Positions 54,559 to 62,894 of a stretch of 64,000 nt of DNA are shown piece by piece; the stretch's first letter is position 1; each line of letters opens with the position of its first letter. Under the pieces are notes generated by a model. It searched no databases. It saw only the letters and a program-made list of their open reading frames with translations, and was not told the origin of the DNA. Made by a program: the position numbers and the translations under genes. The stretch lies in assembly GCF_020404765.1 (NCBI RefSeq), contig NZ_JAIVEM010000097.1, positions 1 through 64,000 on the forward strand. Direction: 5' to 3'. Source of the stretch: Paenibacillus sp. BJ-4. GTDB lineage: Bacteria; Bacillota; Bacilli; Paenibacillales; Paenibacillaceae.

Positions 54559-55542
54559 TTAATTTGTATGCAGAGAGAGACGTTTTTGCATCTTTTCATG
54601 GCTGAGCCAGCCGATATAACTGTTGATCAGCCCGAACTGTTTATCCATCGCGACGACGGCGACGAATGGATATTGTTTACGGTGGCGGTATCTTACATCC
54701 GCCCATCGCACAATGTAGCCCCATTCCAACTCCTCTACCTCGGCAACGGCAAAGGAGGAAAAATAACGAAATGCCTGCACATCGCGATAGGATTTGGATG
54801 CTTCTGCAGCCGGATGTGTGGATGGGACGGCATGTTTCGTCCAAAACAGATGCTTGCCGTTTAATCCGCCAATGTCATAACTTCCATCCTGATGTGCTTT
54901 TACCACATGCCACCGCTTCCATGAAACCGTGGGAATGATATAATAGGTGTCTCCTTGCTGGCCCTCGTTGTCCATATCACGTACCGCGCTTTTGATACGA
55001 AAATGACTCCAGGTCCGCCAAATGTAATACACGCCGATCATGACGTACAGCGCAATAAACAAGGGAGCGGGTGAAATCAACCCGGTGATCCACAGCATAA
55101 TTGCAGCAACATGGGTGCCAAAAATAAAGGGATCAAAAATGTGGATGATATTCCAGGATATCCACTTGTTCGTAAACGGCCGAAATGCCTGTGTCCCATA
55201 CGTATTAAATAAATCGGTGAATACATGCAGGCAGACGGCAATCGTTACCCATAGGGCCACATGACCTGCAGGCACATCCCTGAAAATAAGGCAAATCAGT
55301 CCCGTTATGGACAAAATCCATATCAACCAGAAGGGAATGGAATGCGACAGTCCACGGTGATTGCGAATGTAGGCTGCATTGTTCTTTAGTCGTAGCAAGG
55401 TGTCAAAATCCGGAGCTTGTGAACCTACGACCGTAGCGAGCAGAACGACTGCCGCCAACTTTGGATCTCCGGCGACGGCAGGATCAGTGTAGGCCAGCCC
55501 GGCCAACCCGATTCCCATAACAAAGTGTGTGGCTGTATCCAT
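54559..55542 (-). CDS. YfhP-like membrane metal-dependent hydrolase (YdjM/LexA-binding family)
   Basis: 327 residues from ATG 55542 (AAAGGAG upstream). The N-terminal two thirds contain the YdjM/DUF457 pattern: MDTATHFVMGIGLAGLAY, GSQAPDFDTLLRLK, NHRGLSHSIPFW and HVFTDLFNTYGTQAF, with conserved His/Asp residues for a metal site among four or five membrane helices. The C-terminal 120 residues are soluble. Function is unproven; YfhP of Bacillus is the closest named relative. Confidence 0.88.
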   Translation of the reverse strand: MDTATHFVMGIGLAGLAYTDPAVAGDPKLAAVVLLATVVGSQAPDFDTLLRLKNNAAYIRNHRGLSHSIPFWLIWILSITGLICLIFRDVPAGHVALWVTIAVCLHVFTDLFNTYGTQAFRPFTNKWISWNIIHIFDPFIFGTHVAAIMLWITGLISPAPLFIALYVMIGVYYIWRTWSHFRIKSAVRDMDNEGQQGDTYYIIPTVSWKRWHVVKAHQDGSYDIGGLNGKHLFWTKHAVPSTHPAAEASKSYRDVQAFRYFSSFAVAEVEELEWGYIVRWADVRYRHRKQYPFVAVVAMDKQFGLINSYIGWLSHEKMQKRLSLHTN

Positions 55543-55743
55543 ATCTGTCGCTCCTTTGAATTGTATCCTGTACTTATTACTACCCAAATTTACTGTAAAC
55601 GATCAGCAGTGGCGATTTGCCATTAAAATGTGAACGTTTTGTGCGTTTTCTGTCAAACTTTTTACGGGTGGTATATGATAAAATTTATATCGGAGTTCAA
55701 CTTACTCCCGAATTCATACATCTCTAAGGGGGAGTTACTCACA

Positions 55744-56688
55744 ATGGATAATATTAGCTATAAGACTTCTTCGGATGCGGCTACTTACTCTGTAAAATCT
55801 AAACCACCCGGTAAAGCGGGCACATGGAAAGATTTTATTACAGTCACCAAGCCAGGCATTCTTCGTACAAATCTGGTTGCAGCCTTTGGTGGTTTCTGGT
55901 TGGCTTCACAGTGGGACGTTGACTATATAAAGTTAATTCTTACACTTCTAGGTACGGTGCTGATTATGGCCTCCTCTTGTGTCTTTAACAACTTTTTTGA
56001 TCGTGAGTTGGACATGAAGATGGAACGTACACGTAATCGGTCACTGCCAACAGGGCGTTTGACCCCTACAACGGTGTTGTCATACGCTATTATTTTGGGG
56101 ATTGCCGGGTTGGCTGTTCTGTTCTCCTTCTCAGGTATCAAGGCAGGGCTACTGGGTATACTTGGCATGTTCGTTTACGTCGGTATTTATACACTTTGGT
56201 TAAAACGATCATCTACATGGAGTACGTCCATCGGCGGTATTTCAGGGGCGATGCCTCCTGTGATCGGTTATGTGGCTGCTTCCGGTCGTATTGACATGGG
56301 CGCTTGGCTCTTATTCGCATTGTTGTTTTTATGGCAACCGCCTCACTTCTGGGCACTTGCGATCCGCAGAGTTGAGGAATATCGTGCAGCAGGATTTCCA
56401 TTACTGCCGGTCGTAAAGGGCATTCATCGGACAAAGATTCAAATGATTCCTTATATTGTGTTGCTCATTCCGGTACCCATTCTGATGTACGCTTATGGAT
56501 ATGCCGGTATGATTTTCATGATTGTGTCCGTGTTACTGTCTGTGCTTTGGGCATTTTATGCCTTTAAAGGTTTTGCGATTAAGGAAGAAGAAACGGATTC
56601 CTGGGCTAAAAAAGTATTTTTCTTTTCCATCAATCATCTGACACTCAGCTTTCTGCTGATGATCGTTGATACGGTCCATAAGTTCTAA
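55744..56688 (+). CDS. ctaB: Protohaem IX farnesyltransferase (haem O synthase)
   Basis: 314 residues from ATG 55744 (GGGGGAG upstream). UbiA-family prenyltransferase with about nine membrane helices. The first Asp-rich motif is NNFFDRELDMKMERTRNRSLP, and the region WQPPHFWALAIRRVEEYRAAG is specific to haem O synthases. It adds farnesyl to haem B for cytochrome oxidase. Other cta genes are not adjacent here. Confidence 0.95.
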   Translation: MDNISYKTSSDAATYSVKSKPPGKAGTWKDFITVTKPGILRTNLVAAFGGFWLASQWDVDYIKLILTLLGTVLIMASSCVFNNFFDRELDMKMERTRNRSLPTGRLTPTTVLSYAIILGIAGLAVLFSFSGIKAGLLGILGMFVYVGIYTLWLKRSSTWSTSIGGISGAMPPVIGYVAASGRIDMGAWLLFALLFLWQPPHFWALAIRRVEEYRAAGFPLLPVVKGIHRTKIQMIPYIVLLIPVPILMYAYGYAGMIFMIVSVLLSVLWAFYAFKGFAIKEEETDSWAKKVFFFSINHLTLSFLLMIVDTVHKF

Positions 56689-56724
56689 CATGATCGTTAG
56701 TACCATTTGTTAGATGTACCCTAT

Positions 56725-56769
56725 AGCTGTCTAGCAGGCATGAAGCAGCCTGCGGACAGCTTTTTGTTT
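56725..56769 (+). terminator. Terminator after ctaB
   Basis: AGCTGTC...GCAGGC pairs with GCCTGC...GACAGCT and is followed by TTTTG. Confidence 0.88.
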
Positions 56770-56774
56770 TTAGA

Positions 56775-57116
56775 TTAAAGAACGGGCGGATATAAAATAT
56801 ATTCCTCCAGCCCTGCTTTCTCCAATTGAGCGATCAAGTATTCTTCCGGAGTACCTTCCACGCCAGCATACCCTTTGCGGGTATACATATGATGTGCATC
56901 CGGGAAAGTGTCTGCAAGCACACCCCGTATTTTCTTCCCGGAGCTATCGTTGTCCATAAATAAGTATATTTCCTCATGCTTTGCCCGCTTGCGGAGGGAT
57001 TCCAGTTTTGTAGAGTTTAATGTGCCGAAGGTGCACAAAATGTGGACCTCCGGGTCAAGTAATCGGCGAAGTTTACTGCGGTCATTTTTTCCTTCGACAA
57101 TGACAGTAATTGCCAT
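56775..57116 (-). CDS. Small Toprim-domain protein
   Basis: 113 residues from ATG 57116 (GGGGGTGGG upstream). A stand-alone Toprim domain: AITVIVEGKNDRSKLRRLL (catalytic Glu) and EEIYLFMDNDSSGKKIRGVL (DxD metal site), with GTPEEYLIAQLEKAG at the end. It resembles YusF and the N-terminal part of RNase M5, but lacks the rest of RNase M5. It probably cleaves or binds nucleic acid; the target is unknown. Confidence 0.85.
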   Translation of the reverse strand: MAITVIVEGKNDRSKLRRLLDPEVHILCTFGTLNSTKLESLRKRAKHEEIYLFMDNDSSGKKIRGVLADTFPDAHHMYTRKGYAGVEGTPEEYLIAQLEKAGLEEYILYPPVL

Positions 57117-57214
57117 CTGCCCACCCCCTGCTTGATGCCTGTGCTCGAAATTCCCCGGGAAATGATGAATATGTGTATAGTGTAGCTCCAAACGAGGTTC
57201 TCATGCAAAACACA

Positions 57215-57242
57215 ATAAAACAGCCTGCCAGAAGTGGCAGGC
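57215..57242 (-). terminator. Terminator of the 40-residue ORF (minus strand)
   Basis: GCCTGCCA-CTTC-TGGCAGGC followed on the minus strand by TGTTTTATT, about 50 bases after the ORF stop. Confidence 0.7.
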
Positions 57243-57293
57243 ATGGGTACGACTCATGGGTACTACTAAGTGGCATAAAATACAATTTACACG

Positions 57294-57416
57294 TTAGAAC
57301 CAAGTTGTACGGAGAATGATGACGAGCAGAATATAAAGAACAAGAATGGTACCTGTAGAAGTTCCAAGTCTAACGTAAGGAACCGGGCACGGTTTTACAG
57401 GCTCACAGTGGCTCAC
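57294..57416 (-). CDS. Small hydrophobic-tailed protein, 40 residues (YjcZ-like)
   Basis: GTG start with AAAGGTAGGTG upstream. Reads SHCEPVKPCPVPYVRLGTST then GTILVLYILLVIILRTTWF. The pattern of a short polar Cys/Pro head and a C-terminal ILVLYILLVII segment matches YjcZ-type small spore proteins. It has its own terminator and fills most of a 427-base gap. Expression in sporulation is inferred. Confidence 0.6.
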   Translation of the reverse strand: MSHCEPVKPCPVPYVRLGTSTGTILVLYILLVIILRTTWF

Positions 57417-57543
57417 AGGCTGCACCTACCTTTCCATATTAAATGGTTAGTCAAATTAGTCTATGTGTGTAGGGATATCAGGTACTGTGCATTTGCCCTC
57501 TGGAGCAGCAATTTGGGCTGTAAAGGTAGCCATATTTTAGAGA

Positions 57544-58716
57544 TTAGCTGGACTGATAAGGTCCTGGGGTAGATAATGGCGGTGTCGAAGATAAGCGCTT
57601 AACAGGAATAAGTAGCAAACCGAGCATTAGAATTAAGAATGCGACAAAAAACGGAGAAAGATGCTCCGGTAGCTGACCTGCCAGGACAGGCCCGGCAAAG
57701 GAACCAATGGATGTCGCAATAGATTGCAGTGCAAAGGTTTTCCCCAAGCGTGTACCGCCAAGCCGTATAAAGAGAGAGGCCAGTGCAGGGAAGATGATAC
57801 CTTTGGCTGTTCCCAAAATAAAAAGTATAATGCCGATTGTTGCTTCGGGTACGATGGCGAGTGCGTAGAAGCTTAAGGACATCAGAATAATACCGCAAAG
57901 CAGCCGAATCATCGGTGAATATTTGTTTAGAAAAAGCAGGCTGAGCGTGCAGAGCGCTCCCAAGCTGATAATAGAAAAGAGCAGTCCGGTGGACAGCATG
58001 GACGCAGAACCGTTATTCCGCAATGGAATCTCATAAAATAAAATGCCTTGTGCACACGCCAAAACAAAAGGCAGGAACAGATAACGCCAATTGAATGGCA
58101 CAAGTGGCTGTGACCCGGACGATGGAGCAGGTATCGTTTGTCCATCAGATAATTGGGCCTGTGGAGCAGGGGTTGCTTTAGGCAGAGAGAAATACGCCAT
58201 AAGTCCCGTGATTACAAGAATAATGCCCAGCGAGCTAAATGTCTCGCTAAAGCCAAAACTGGCTACGATGAACGCTCCCGCCGCTGGAGACAGGACAGAA
58301 GCCAGCGTGTGGACGACGCCGTGTCCTGACATATATTTGCCCTGTGTAACTGGATGATCGGATAGCTGTGCCAACATAGCCAGACAGGCTGGGGACAAAA
58401 AGGCCAGCACAAAACCGCTAATCGCACGCAGAAAAAGTAATTCCCACGGGGTGTGGATGTACGATTGAATGATAAGGATGATACCTGCAGCTGTCAGGCT
58501 GAACATAATATATCGGCGGCTGCCGTGCTTGTCGACCATGGGACCGGCCATCAAATTACCAGGCAGGTGAGTCAGGGAGTAAATCCCCATCATCCAGCCG
58601 ATAAAGGTAGGTGCTGCACCCAGGGAAATAGCGAATGGTGTCAGAATAGGATATTGTGCATGCAGGTCAAAAAAGGCAATAAACAAAAAGAGATACAGCC
58701 AGAGTGCTGTTTTCAA
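57544..58716 (-). CDS. MFS transporter
   Basis: 390 residues with 12 membrane helices. TTG start preceded by AAAGGGGG. Motif A-like loop GPMVDKHGSRRYIMFS after helix 2, helix 5 region GVVHTLASVLSPAAGAFIVA, and a Pro/Ser/Gln-rich central loop (TPAPQAQLSDGQTIPAPSSG). Probably an exporter, but the substrate is not evident. No neighbouring regulator. Confidence 0.87.
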   Translation of the reverse strand: MKTALWLYLFLFIAFFDLHAQYPILTPFAISLGAAPTFIGWMMGIYSLTHLPGNLMAGPMVDKHGSRRYIMFSLTAAGIILIIQSYIHTPWELLFLRAISGFVLAFLSPACLAMLAQLSDHPVTQGKYMSGHGVVHTLASVLSPAAGAFIVASFGFSETFSSLGIILVITGLMAYFSLPKATPAPQAQLSDGQTIPAPSSGSQPLVPFNWRYLFLPFVLACAQGILFYEIPLRNNGSASMLSTGLLFSIISLGALCTLSLLFLNKYSPMIRLLCGIILMSLSFYALAIVPEATIGIILFILGTAKGIIFPALASLFIRLGGTRLGKTFALQSIATSIGSFAGPVLAGQLPEHLSPFFVAFLILMLGLLLIPVKRLSSTPPLSTPGPYQSS

Positions 58717-58944
58717 GTGGATGACCCCCTTTCCCTAATAATGTAAACTTTCATGCTGCTGCGTATTTGCCCTTCCTAAGTTGTACGCGGGAGTGGACGA
58801 ACATAGACCATTTTATACGGACAAGATTTGAATGAACATGCAGTGGAAAAGAGCTAAGCTGACAGGACATCATGGAATCATGTATAATTACAGAGACAAT
58901 TTTACGATTTGAATCATGTAGTTAAAAACGGGAGTGTAGCGAAA

Positions 58945-59427
58945 ATGGATAAGAACGTCTGGACAGAGTTTTTGGAACATAATTGGCAGATCGTTCAGGA
59001 TAACTGGCTGTATATACTGATTGGGCTAGTCCTATTGCTTGTCATATTGAAGATAGTAAGAACGCTTGTAAAATGGCTGATCGTCATTGTTGTGATTGCA
59101 GGCTTGCTAATCTACAGCGGGATTTCCTTTGAACAGGTCGGCAAGGTAGTTACTCAGGCAAAGGATGATGCCATTAACAAGGTTCAGAGCGAGGCTTTGG
59201 ATATGATGATAAAAGAGGGCAAGAATGCCAAATACACCTCCAACGGGGACGGTACATTTTCGGTAACCAGCTCGAATCTGGAGGTAAAAGGTCCGTATGA
59301 GGGTGACAAGGTCAAGGTATGGTTTAAGGGAATGTCGCTGGGCGAGTGGAGTATGAGCGATACGGTCAAGAAATATATCGAAAGTGCGAAAGGCTTGGCT
59401 GTTACACAGTCGCCGCAGTCGCTGTAA
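58945..59427 (+). CDS. Membrane-anchored protein of unknown function
   Basis: 160 residues from ATG 58945 (GGGAGTG upstream). Two adjacent hydrophobic helices (LYILIGLVLLLVILKIV, WLIVIVVIAGLLIYSGI) are followed by a soluble C-terminal part with strand pattern YTSNGDGTFSVTSSNLEVKG. It is the first gene of a run ending in two penicillin-binding proteins, with a 15-base gap to the CvpA-transglutaminase gene, so an envelope role is likely. Family not recognised. Confidence 0.75.
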   Translation: MDKNVWTEFLEHNWQIVQDNWLYILIGLVLLLVILKIVRTLVKWLIVIVVIAGLLIYSGISFEQVGKVVTQAKDDAINKVQSEALDMMIKEGKNAKYTSNGDGTFSVTSSNLEVKGPYEGDKVKVWFKGMSLGEWSMSDTVKKYIESAKGLAVTQSPQSL

Positions 59428-59442
59428 GACAGGAGGAACAAC

Positions 59443-60594
59443 ATGAATCCATCCTGGCTGGAGTCTATTCTTCATTGGAATGGTGTGACGGTATTTCTGA
59501 TCGCCATCGTACTGTTGTCGTTAATACAGGGGTGGAGGCGTGGGGCTTCCAGATCTGTAGGTGCGCTGTTTAGTCTCATTGTGGATGGCATACTCACCGT
59601 GGCGGGTATTTTGTGCTCGCTCGGGTTAGCCATGTGGCTTTCACCAAAGGTGCAGCAATGGCTGGCAGCTTATATGGAGCACTTGCCGCAGCGAGGGCTA
59701 AGCGGGATCGAGCAATTTTATTATACGCTTGTGGCAGGACTAGAGGGCTTTCCGCTACTGCGGTTTGCCGTATTATTTATGCTCAGCTATGCGATCGCTC
59801 AATTTGTACTACGTGCGATTTATGTGCTGGTAGCAGGTGGAAAATCGGATTCTCCTGTTCGTGAACAGGAAAATCAGTCGGGTTTTTTCAGCAGGGTGGC
59901 CGGGGCCGGGATTGGTGCGGTTATCGGCGGAGCACGCGCCATCATGGTTATAGCTTTGCTGTTCATAGGTGTAAGCTTGTACCCAGACAGCGGGTTTAGC
60001 AGCTATGTGCAGGCCTCACCCATTTATAAGCAGGGAGCGCAATCGGTCATTGAACCGTTATCCGGTACTCTGATTAAGGATAAGCTGCCCGTGTTTACGC
60101 AGGCCGTTACCAAGGAATTAAACGGCATCATGCAGCGTAAATACGAAATGATCGACCGGGAAATTCCGAACGATATCAGTCAGGCTGCAGCTAAGATTAC
60201 ACAGGGGGCTAGCGGTGATGAGCAAAAAGCCAGAGCGCTGTATGAGTGGGTAGGCACCCGCATCAGCTATGATTACGGCAAGGTAGAAGCCTATGAGCAG
60301 CGTGGCGACTGGCATGAGCAGACTCCCAGAGACACGTTTGATTCACGTAAGGGAGTTTGCATCGATTATGCCCGTCTGTATGCAATGATGGCCCGATCTC
60401 AGGGACTACAGGTCAAGGTAGTGACCGGACTGGGATACAACGGACAGGGGGGCTATGGTTCACATGCCTGGAATGAGGTGTATTTAAGCAGGCAGGATCA
60501 GTGGGTACCGTTAGATCCGACATGGGCGCAAAGCGGGGACTGGTTTAATCCGCCTGGTTTTGCCCAGACACATATCAAGGATAAAGTGATTTAA
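59443..60594 (+). CDS. CvpA-like membrane domain fused to transglutaminase-like protease domain
   Basis: 383 residues. The N-terminal 190 or so residues hold about four CvpA-type helices (FLIAIVLLSLIQGWRRGASR, AGAGIGAVIGGARAIMVIAL). The C-terminal domain is a transglutaminase core with Cys in RKGVCIDYARLYAMM, His in YGSHAWNEVYL and Asp in WVPLDPTWAQ, the complete catalytic triad. It probably faces outside and acts on cell-wall peptides or proteins (inference from linkage to PBPs). RBS AGGAGG. Confidence 0.88.
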   Translation: MNPSWLESILHWNGVTVFLIAIVLLSLIQGWRRGASRSVGALFSLIVDGILTVAGILCSLGLAMWLSPKVQQWLAAYMEHLPQRGLSGIEQFYYTLVAGLEGFPLLRFAVLFMLSYAIAQFVLRAIYVLVAGGKSDSPVREQENQSGFFSRVAGAGIGAVIGGARAIMVIALLFIGVSLYPDSGFSSYVQASPIYKQGAQSVIEPLSGTLIKDKLPVFTQAVTKELNGIMQRKYEMIDREIPNDISQAAAKITQGASGDEQKARALYEWVGTRISYDYGKVEAYEQRGDWHEQTPRDTFDSRKGVCIDYARLYAMMARSQGLQVKVVTGLGYNGQGGYGSHAWNEVYLSRQDQWVPLDPTWAQSGDWFNPPGFAQTHIKDKVI

Positions 60595-60612
60595 AGGAGT
60601 GGAGAAGGGCAC

Positions 60613-62697
60613 ATGAGAAAGATGGACAACGAGCAGGGAAAAGACAATGAGTCGTCCGACCGCAAAAGATTCAGCTTTAGGATCAATCTGTTCTTTTTCA
60701 GCTCGTTTATTATTTTTACAGTCATTATTGTACGATTGGCTATACTTCAATTTGTAGATGGACCTCAGCTTAAACAGCAGGAGGCCAGTAATGTTACCAA
60801 AAATGTACCACTTACGCCGATTCGCGGAACGATTTACGATTCCACCGGGCAGAACAGACTGGCGTATTCTACACCTGTACAATCGCTGTATATCACGCTC
60901 TCCAAGAATTATAGTGACAGCGTGGAAGAAAAGCGTAATCCAGATAAAAAGCTGTTGCCTGAGCTGGAGAATATGACGCAAAGGCTGGCGAATCGCTTTG
61001 CTGAATATGGGAATAAAGACGAACCGAAAATGACGGCTGCACAAATTATGGATGAGATGGACCGGAACTATCAACGGTTTAGCGGCTTTACGCCCCGTCT
61101 GATTAAAACGAATCTCAGTAAAGAAGAAGTTGCCTATTTTATGCAGCATAAGAGCGAGTTTCCCGGAATAGATGTGGTCGAGGAAACCGTACGCCATTAT
61201 GATCCTGATACAGTAGCTGTTCAAACGGTCGGTTATATTAAAAGCTACAAAAGTGCACGTGAAACGTTGGATAAATATAAGAATATTCAAAAATCTATGT
61301 CAGCTGAAAATGATCCGGGCCTCATTTATATGGATAACGAATCTGTTGGCTTTGATGGACTGGAATATCAATATCAGGAACAATTACGAGGGAAAAATGG
61401 CTATAAAACGGTTCCCATTGATCCGCGCAATATGCCGGAGGGTGTAGATTCTGTTACACCTCCGCAAAAAGGGGACAATATTTACTCGACGATTAACAAA
61501 GAAATTCAGGTCAAGACGGAAAACGCCATTATGGATCAATTGAGATGGCTTCATACACACGCAGTATCTGGCAGTACACATCCTTATGCCAAAACAGGCT
61601 TTGCTGTTGCCATGGAAGTGGAAACTGGCAATGTCGTAGCTATGGCTAGTATGCCGGATTATGATGCAAATTATTGGCAAACTGGAAATATATCCAGTGA
61701 TAATTATAAAAAAATTCAGAATGTATATTTAAATGGTACTATTCGCTCCTTCGGATCAGGACAATCGGGTCAGCATCCAGAGTCAGTTGTCCTGCTCGGT
61801 TCTACGATTAAACCACTCTCGGTGTTAATAGGTTTGGAGGAAAATTTATTTAGTACTTCTTCGTATTACCAGGATACAGGAGCGGCCTACTTTGGGCGTA
61901 ACAATTCGTCACGAGTACGGAATTCTTCGGGTCATGTGTACGGCGGATTGGACCCTGCTTCTGCCATTCGTCATTCCTCCAACGCATTTATGGTCGATAT
62001 GGTGGGCAAAAGGTTGTACAACAAGTACATTAATAATGCTCAGGAAGATCAAGGTGTGAATGTATGGGACCGCTACATGAAGGAATTTGGATTAGGTGTG
62101 CTGACGGGGGTTGACTTACCAAGTGAATGGGCAGGACGCAGAGAGTATGCTCATAATTCGAAAGAATCCTCATTATCTAAACTGGCATATGCTTCTTTTG
62201 GCCAGCAAGGAAAGTATACAACACTTCAGCTTGCACAATACGCAACGGTATTAGCTACAAAAGGCAAACGGATGGAGCCGCATTTGGTCAGTCAAATTAA
62301 AGATACCAACGGTAATGTAGTCCAAACGTTTAAGCCTAAGGTGTTGAATGAAGTGAAATTCCCGGATGCATACTGGAATGAAGTCATACGCGGAATGGCA
62401 ACAGATGTCAGCGCATTTAACGGCTTTCCGTATGACTTTGCTCGCAAAACGGGGACATCACAGCAGAGTGTAGGTAGAGAACTAAAAGATAACGGGGTAT
62501 TTATCGCCTTTGCACCACGCCAGCATCCGAAGCTGGCCGTAGCCGTTGTCATTCCTGAAGGAGGCTTCGGGGCTTGGAGCGCCGGACCTGTGGCACGTAA
62601 AATCTTTGATGCTTACGACGAAGTGTATGGATTGGACGGAGTACCTAAGAAAAAGGATGCCGCGGCAACCGACCCGAATGCAGGCAAACAGCCATAA
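60613..62697 (+). CDS. Class B penicillin-binding protein (PBP2/PbpA type)
   Basis: 694 residues. A short cytoplasmic N-terminus and one membrane helix (FFFSSFIIFTVIIVRLAIL) are followed by the PBP dimerisation domain (TPIRGTIYDSTGQNRLAYS) and the transpeptidase domain with S397-T-I-K400, S455-S-N457 and K612-T-G. It crosslinks peptidoglycan stem peptides and is a beta-lactam target. A paralogue follows in tandem. The region 60-200 is Lys/Glu-rich with an insertion typical of PbpA/PbpH. Confidence 0.93.
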   Translation: MRKMDNEQGKDNESSDRKRFSFRINLFFFSSFIIFTVIIVRLAILQFVDGPQLKQQEASNVTKNVPLTPIRGTIYDSTGQNRLAYSTPVQSLYITLSKNYSDSVEEKRNPDKKLLPELENMTQRLANRFAEYGNKDEPKMTAAQIMDEMDRNYQRFSGFTPRLIKTNLSKEEVAYFMQHKSEFPGIDVVEETVRHYDPDTVAVQTVGYIKSYKSARETLDKYKNIQKSMSAENDPGLIYMDNESVGFDGLEYQYQEQLRGKNGYKTVPIDPRNMPEGVDSVTPPQKGDNIYSTINKEIQVKTENAIMDQLRWLHTHAVSGSTHPYAKTGFAVAMEVETGNVVAMASMPDYDANYWQTGNISSDNYKKIQNVYLNGTIRSFGSGQSGQHPESVVLLGSTIKPLSVLIGLEENLFSTSSYYQDTGAAYFGRNNSSRVRNSSGHVYGGLDPASAIRHSSNAFMVDMVGKRLYNKYINNAQEDQGVNVWDRYMKEFGLGVLTGVDLPSEWAGRREYAHNSKESSLSKLAYASFGQQGKYTTLQLAQYATVLATKGKRMEPHLVSQIKDTNGNVVQTFKPKVLNEVKFPDAYWNEVIRGMATDVSAFNGFPYDFARKTGTSQQSVGRELKDNGVFIAFAPRQHPKLAVAVVIPEGGFGAWSAGPVARKIFDAYDEVYGLDGVPKKKDAAATDPNAGKQP

Positions 62698-62724
62698 TCA
62701 ATTCACACAACAATTTTATTTTAT

Positions 62725-62767
62725 AAAGCTTCTCTTAGCCATTGTGTTGAGGGAAGCTTTTTTTGTT
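62725..62767 (+). terminator. Terminator between the two PBP genes
   Basis: AAAGCTTC pairs with GAAGCTTT around an imperfect inner stem, followed by TTTTTG. The second PBP is therefore probably transcribed from its own promoter as well. Confidence 0.8.
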
Positions 62768-62894
62768 ATTTTTGTATGAGTTCTTTACAAAATTGTCATC
62801 GCCAAATTCATCTTTATTTACATGAATTATGGTAGGATCAGGAATATGAGCCCAAAATGTGAGATCGATTAGAAAGGAGTAATGATCAGCCCGT

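Noticed and set aside
57110..57319. 69-codon plus-strand frame after the Toprim gene.
   Set aside because: No RBS; spans the minus-strand terminator and the end of the 40-residue ORF.
57450..57533. Short minus-strand frame starting ATGGCTACC between the MFS gene and the 40-residue ORF.
   Set aside because: Only about 25 codons with no RBS.
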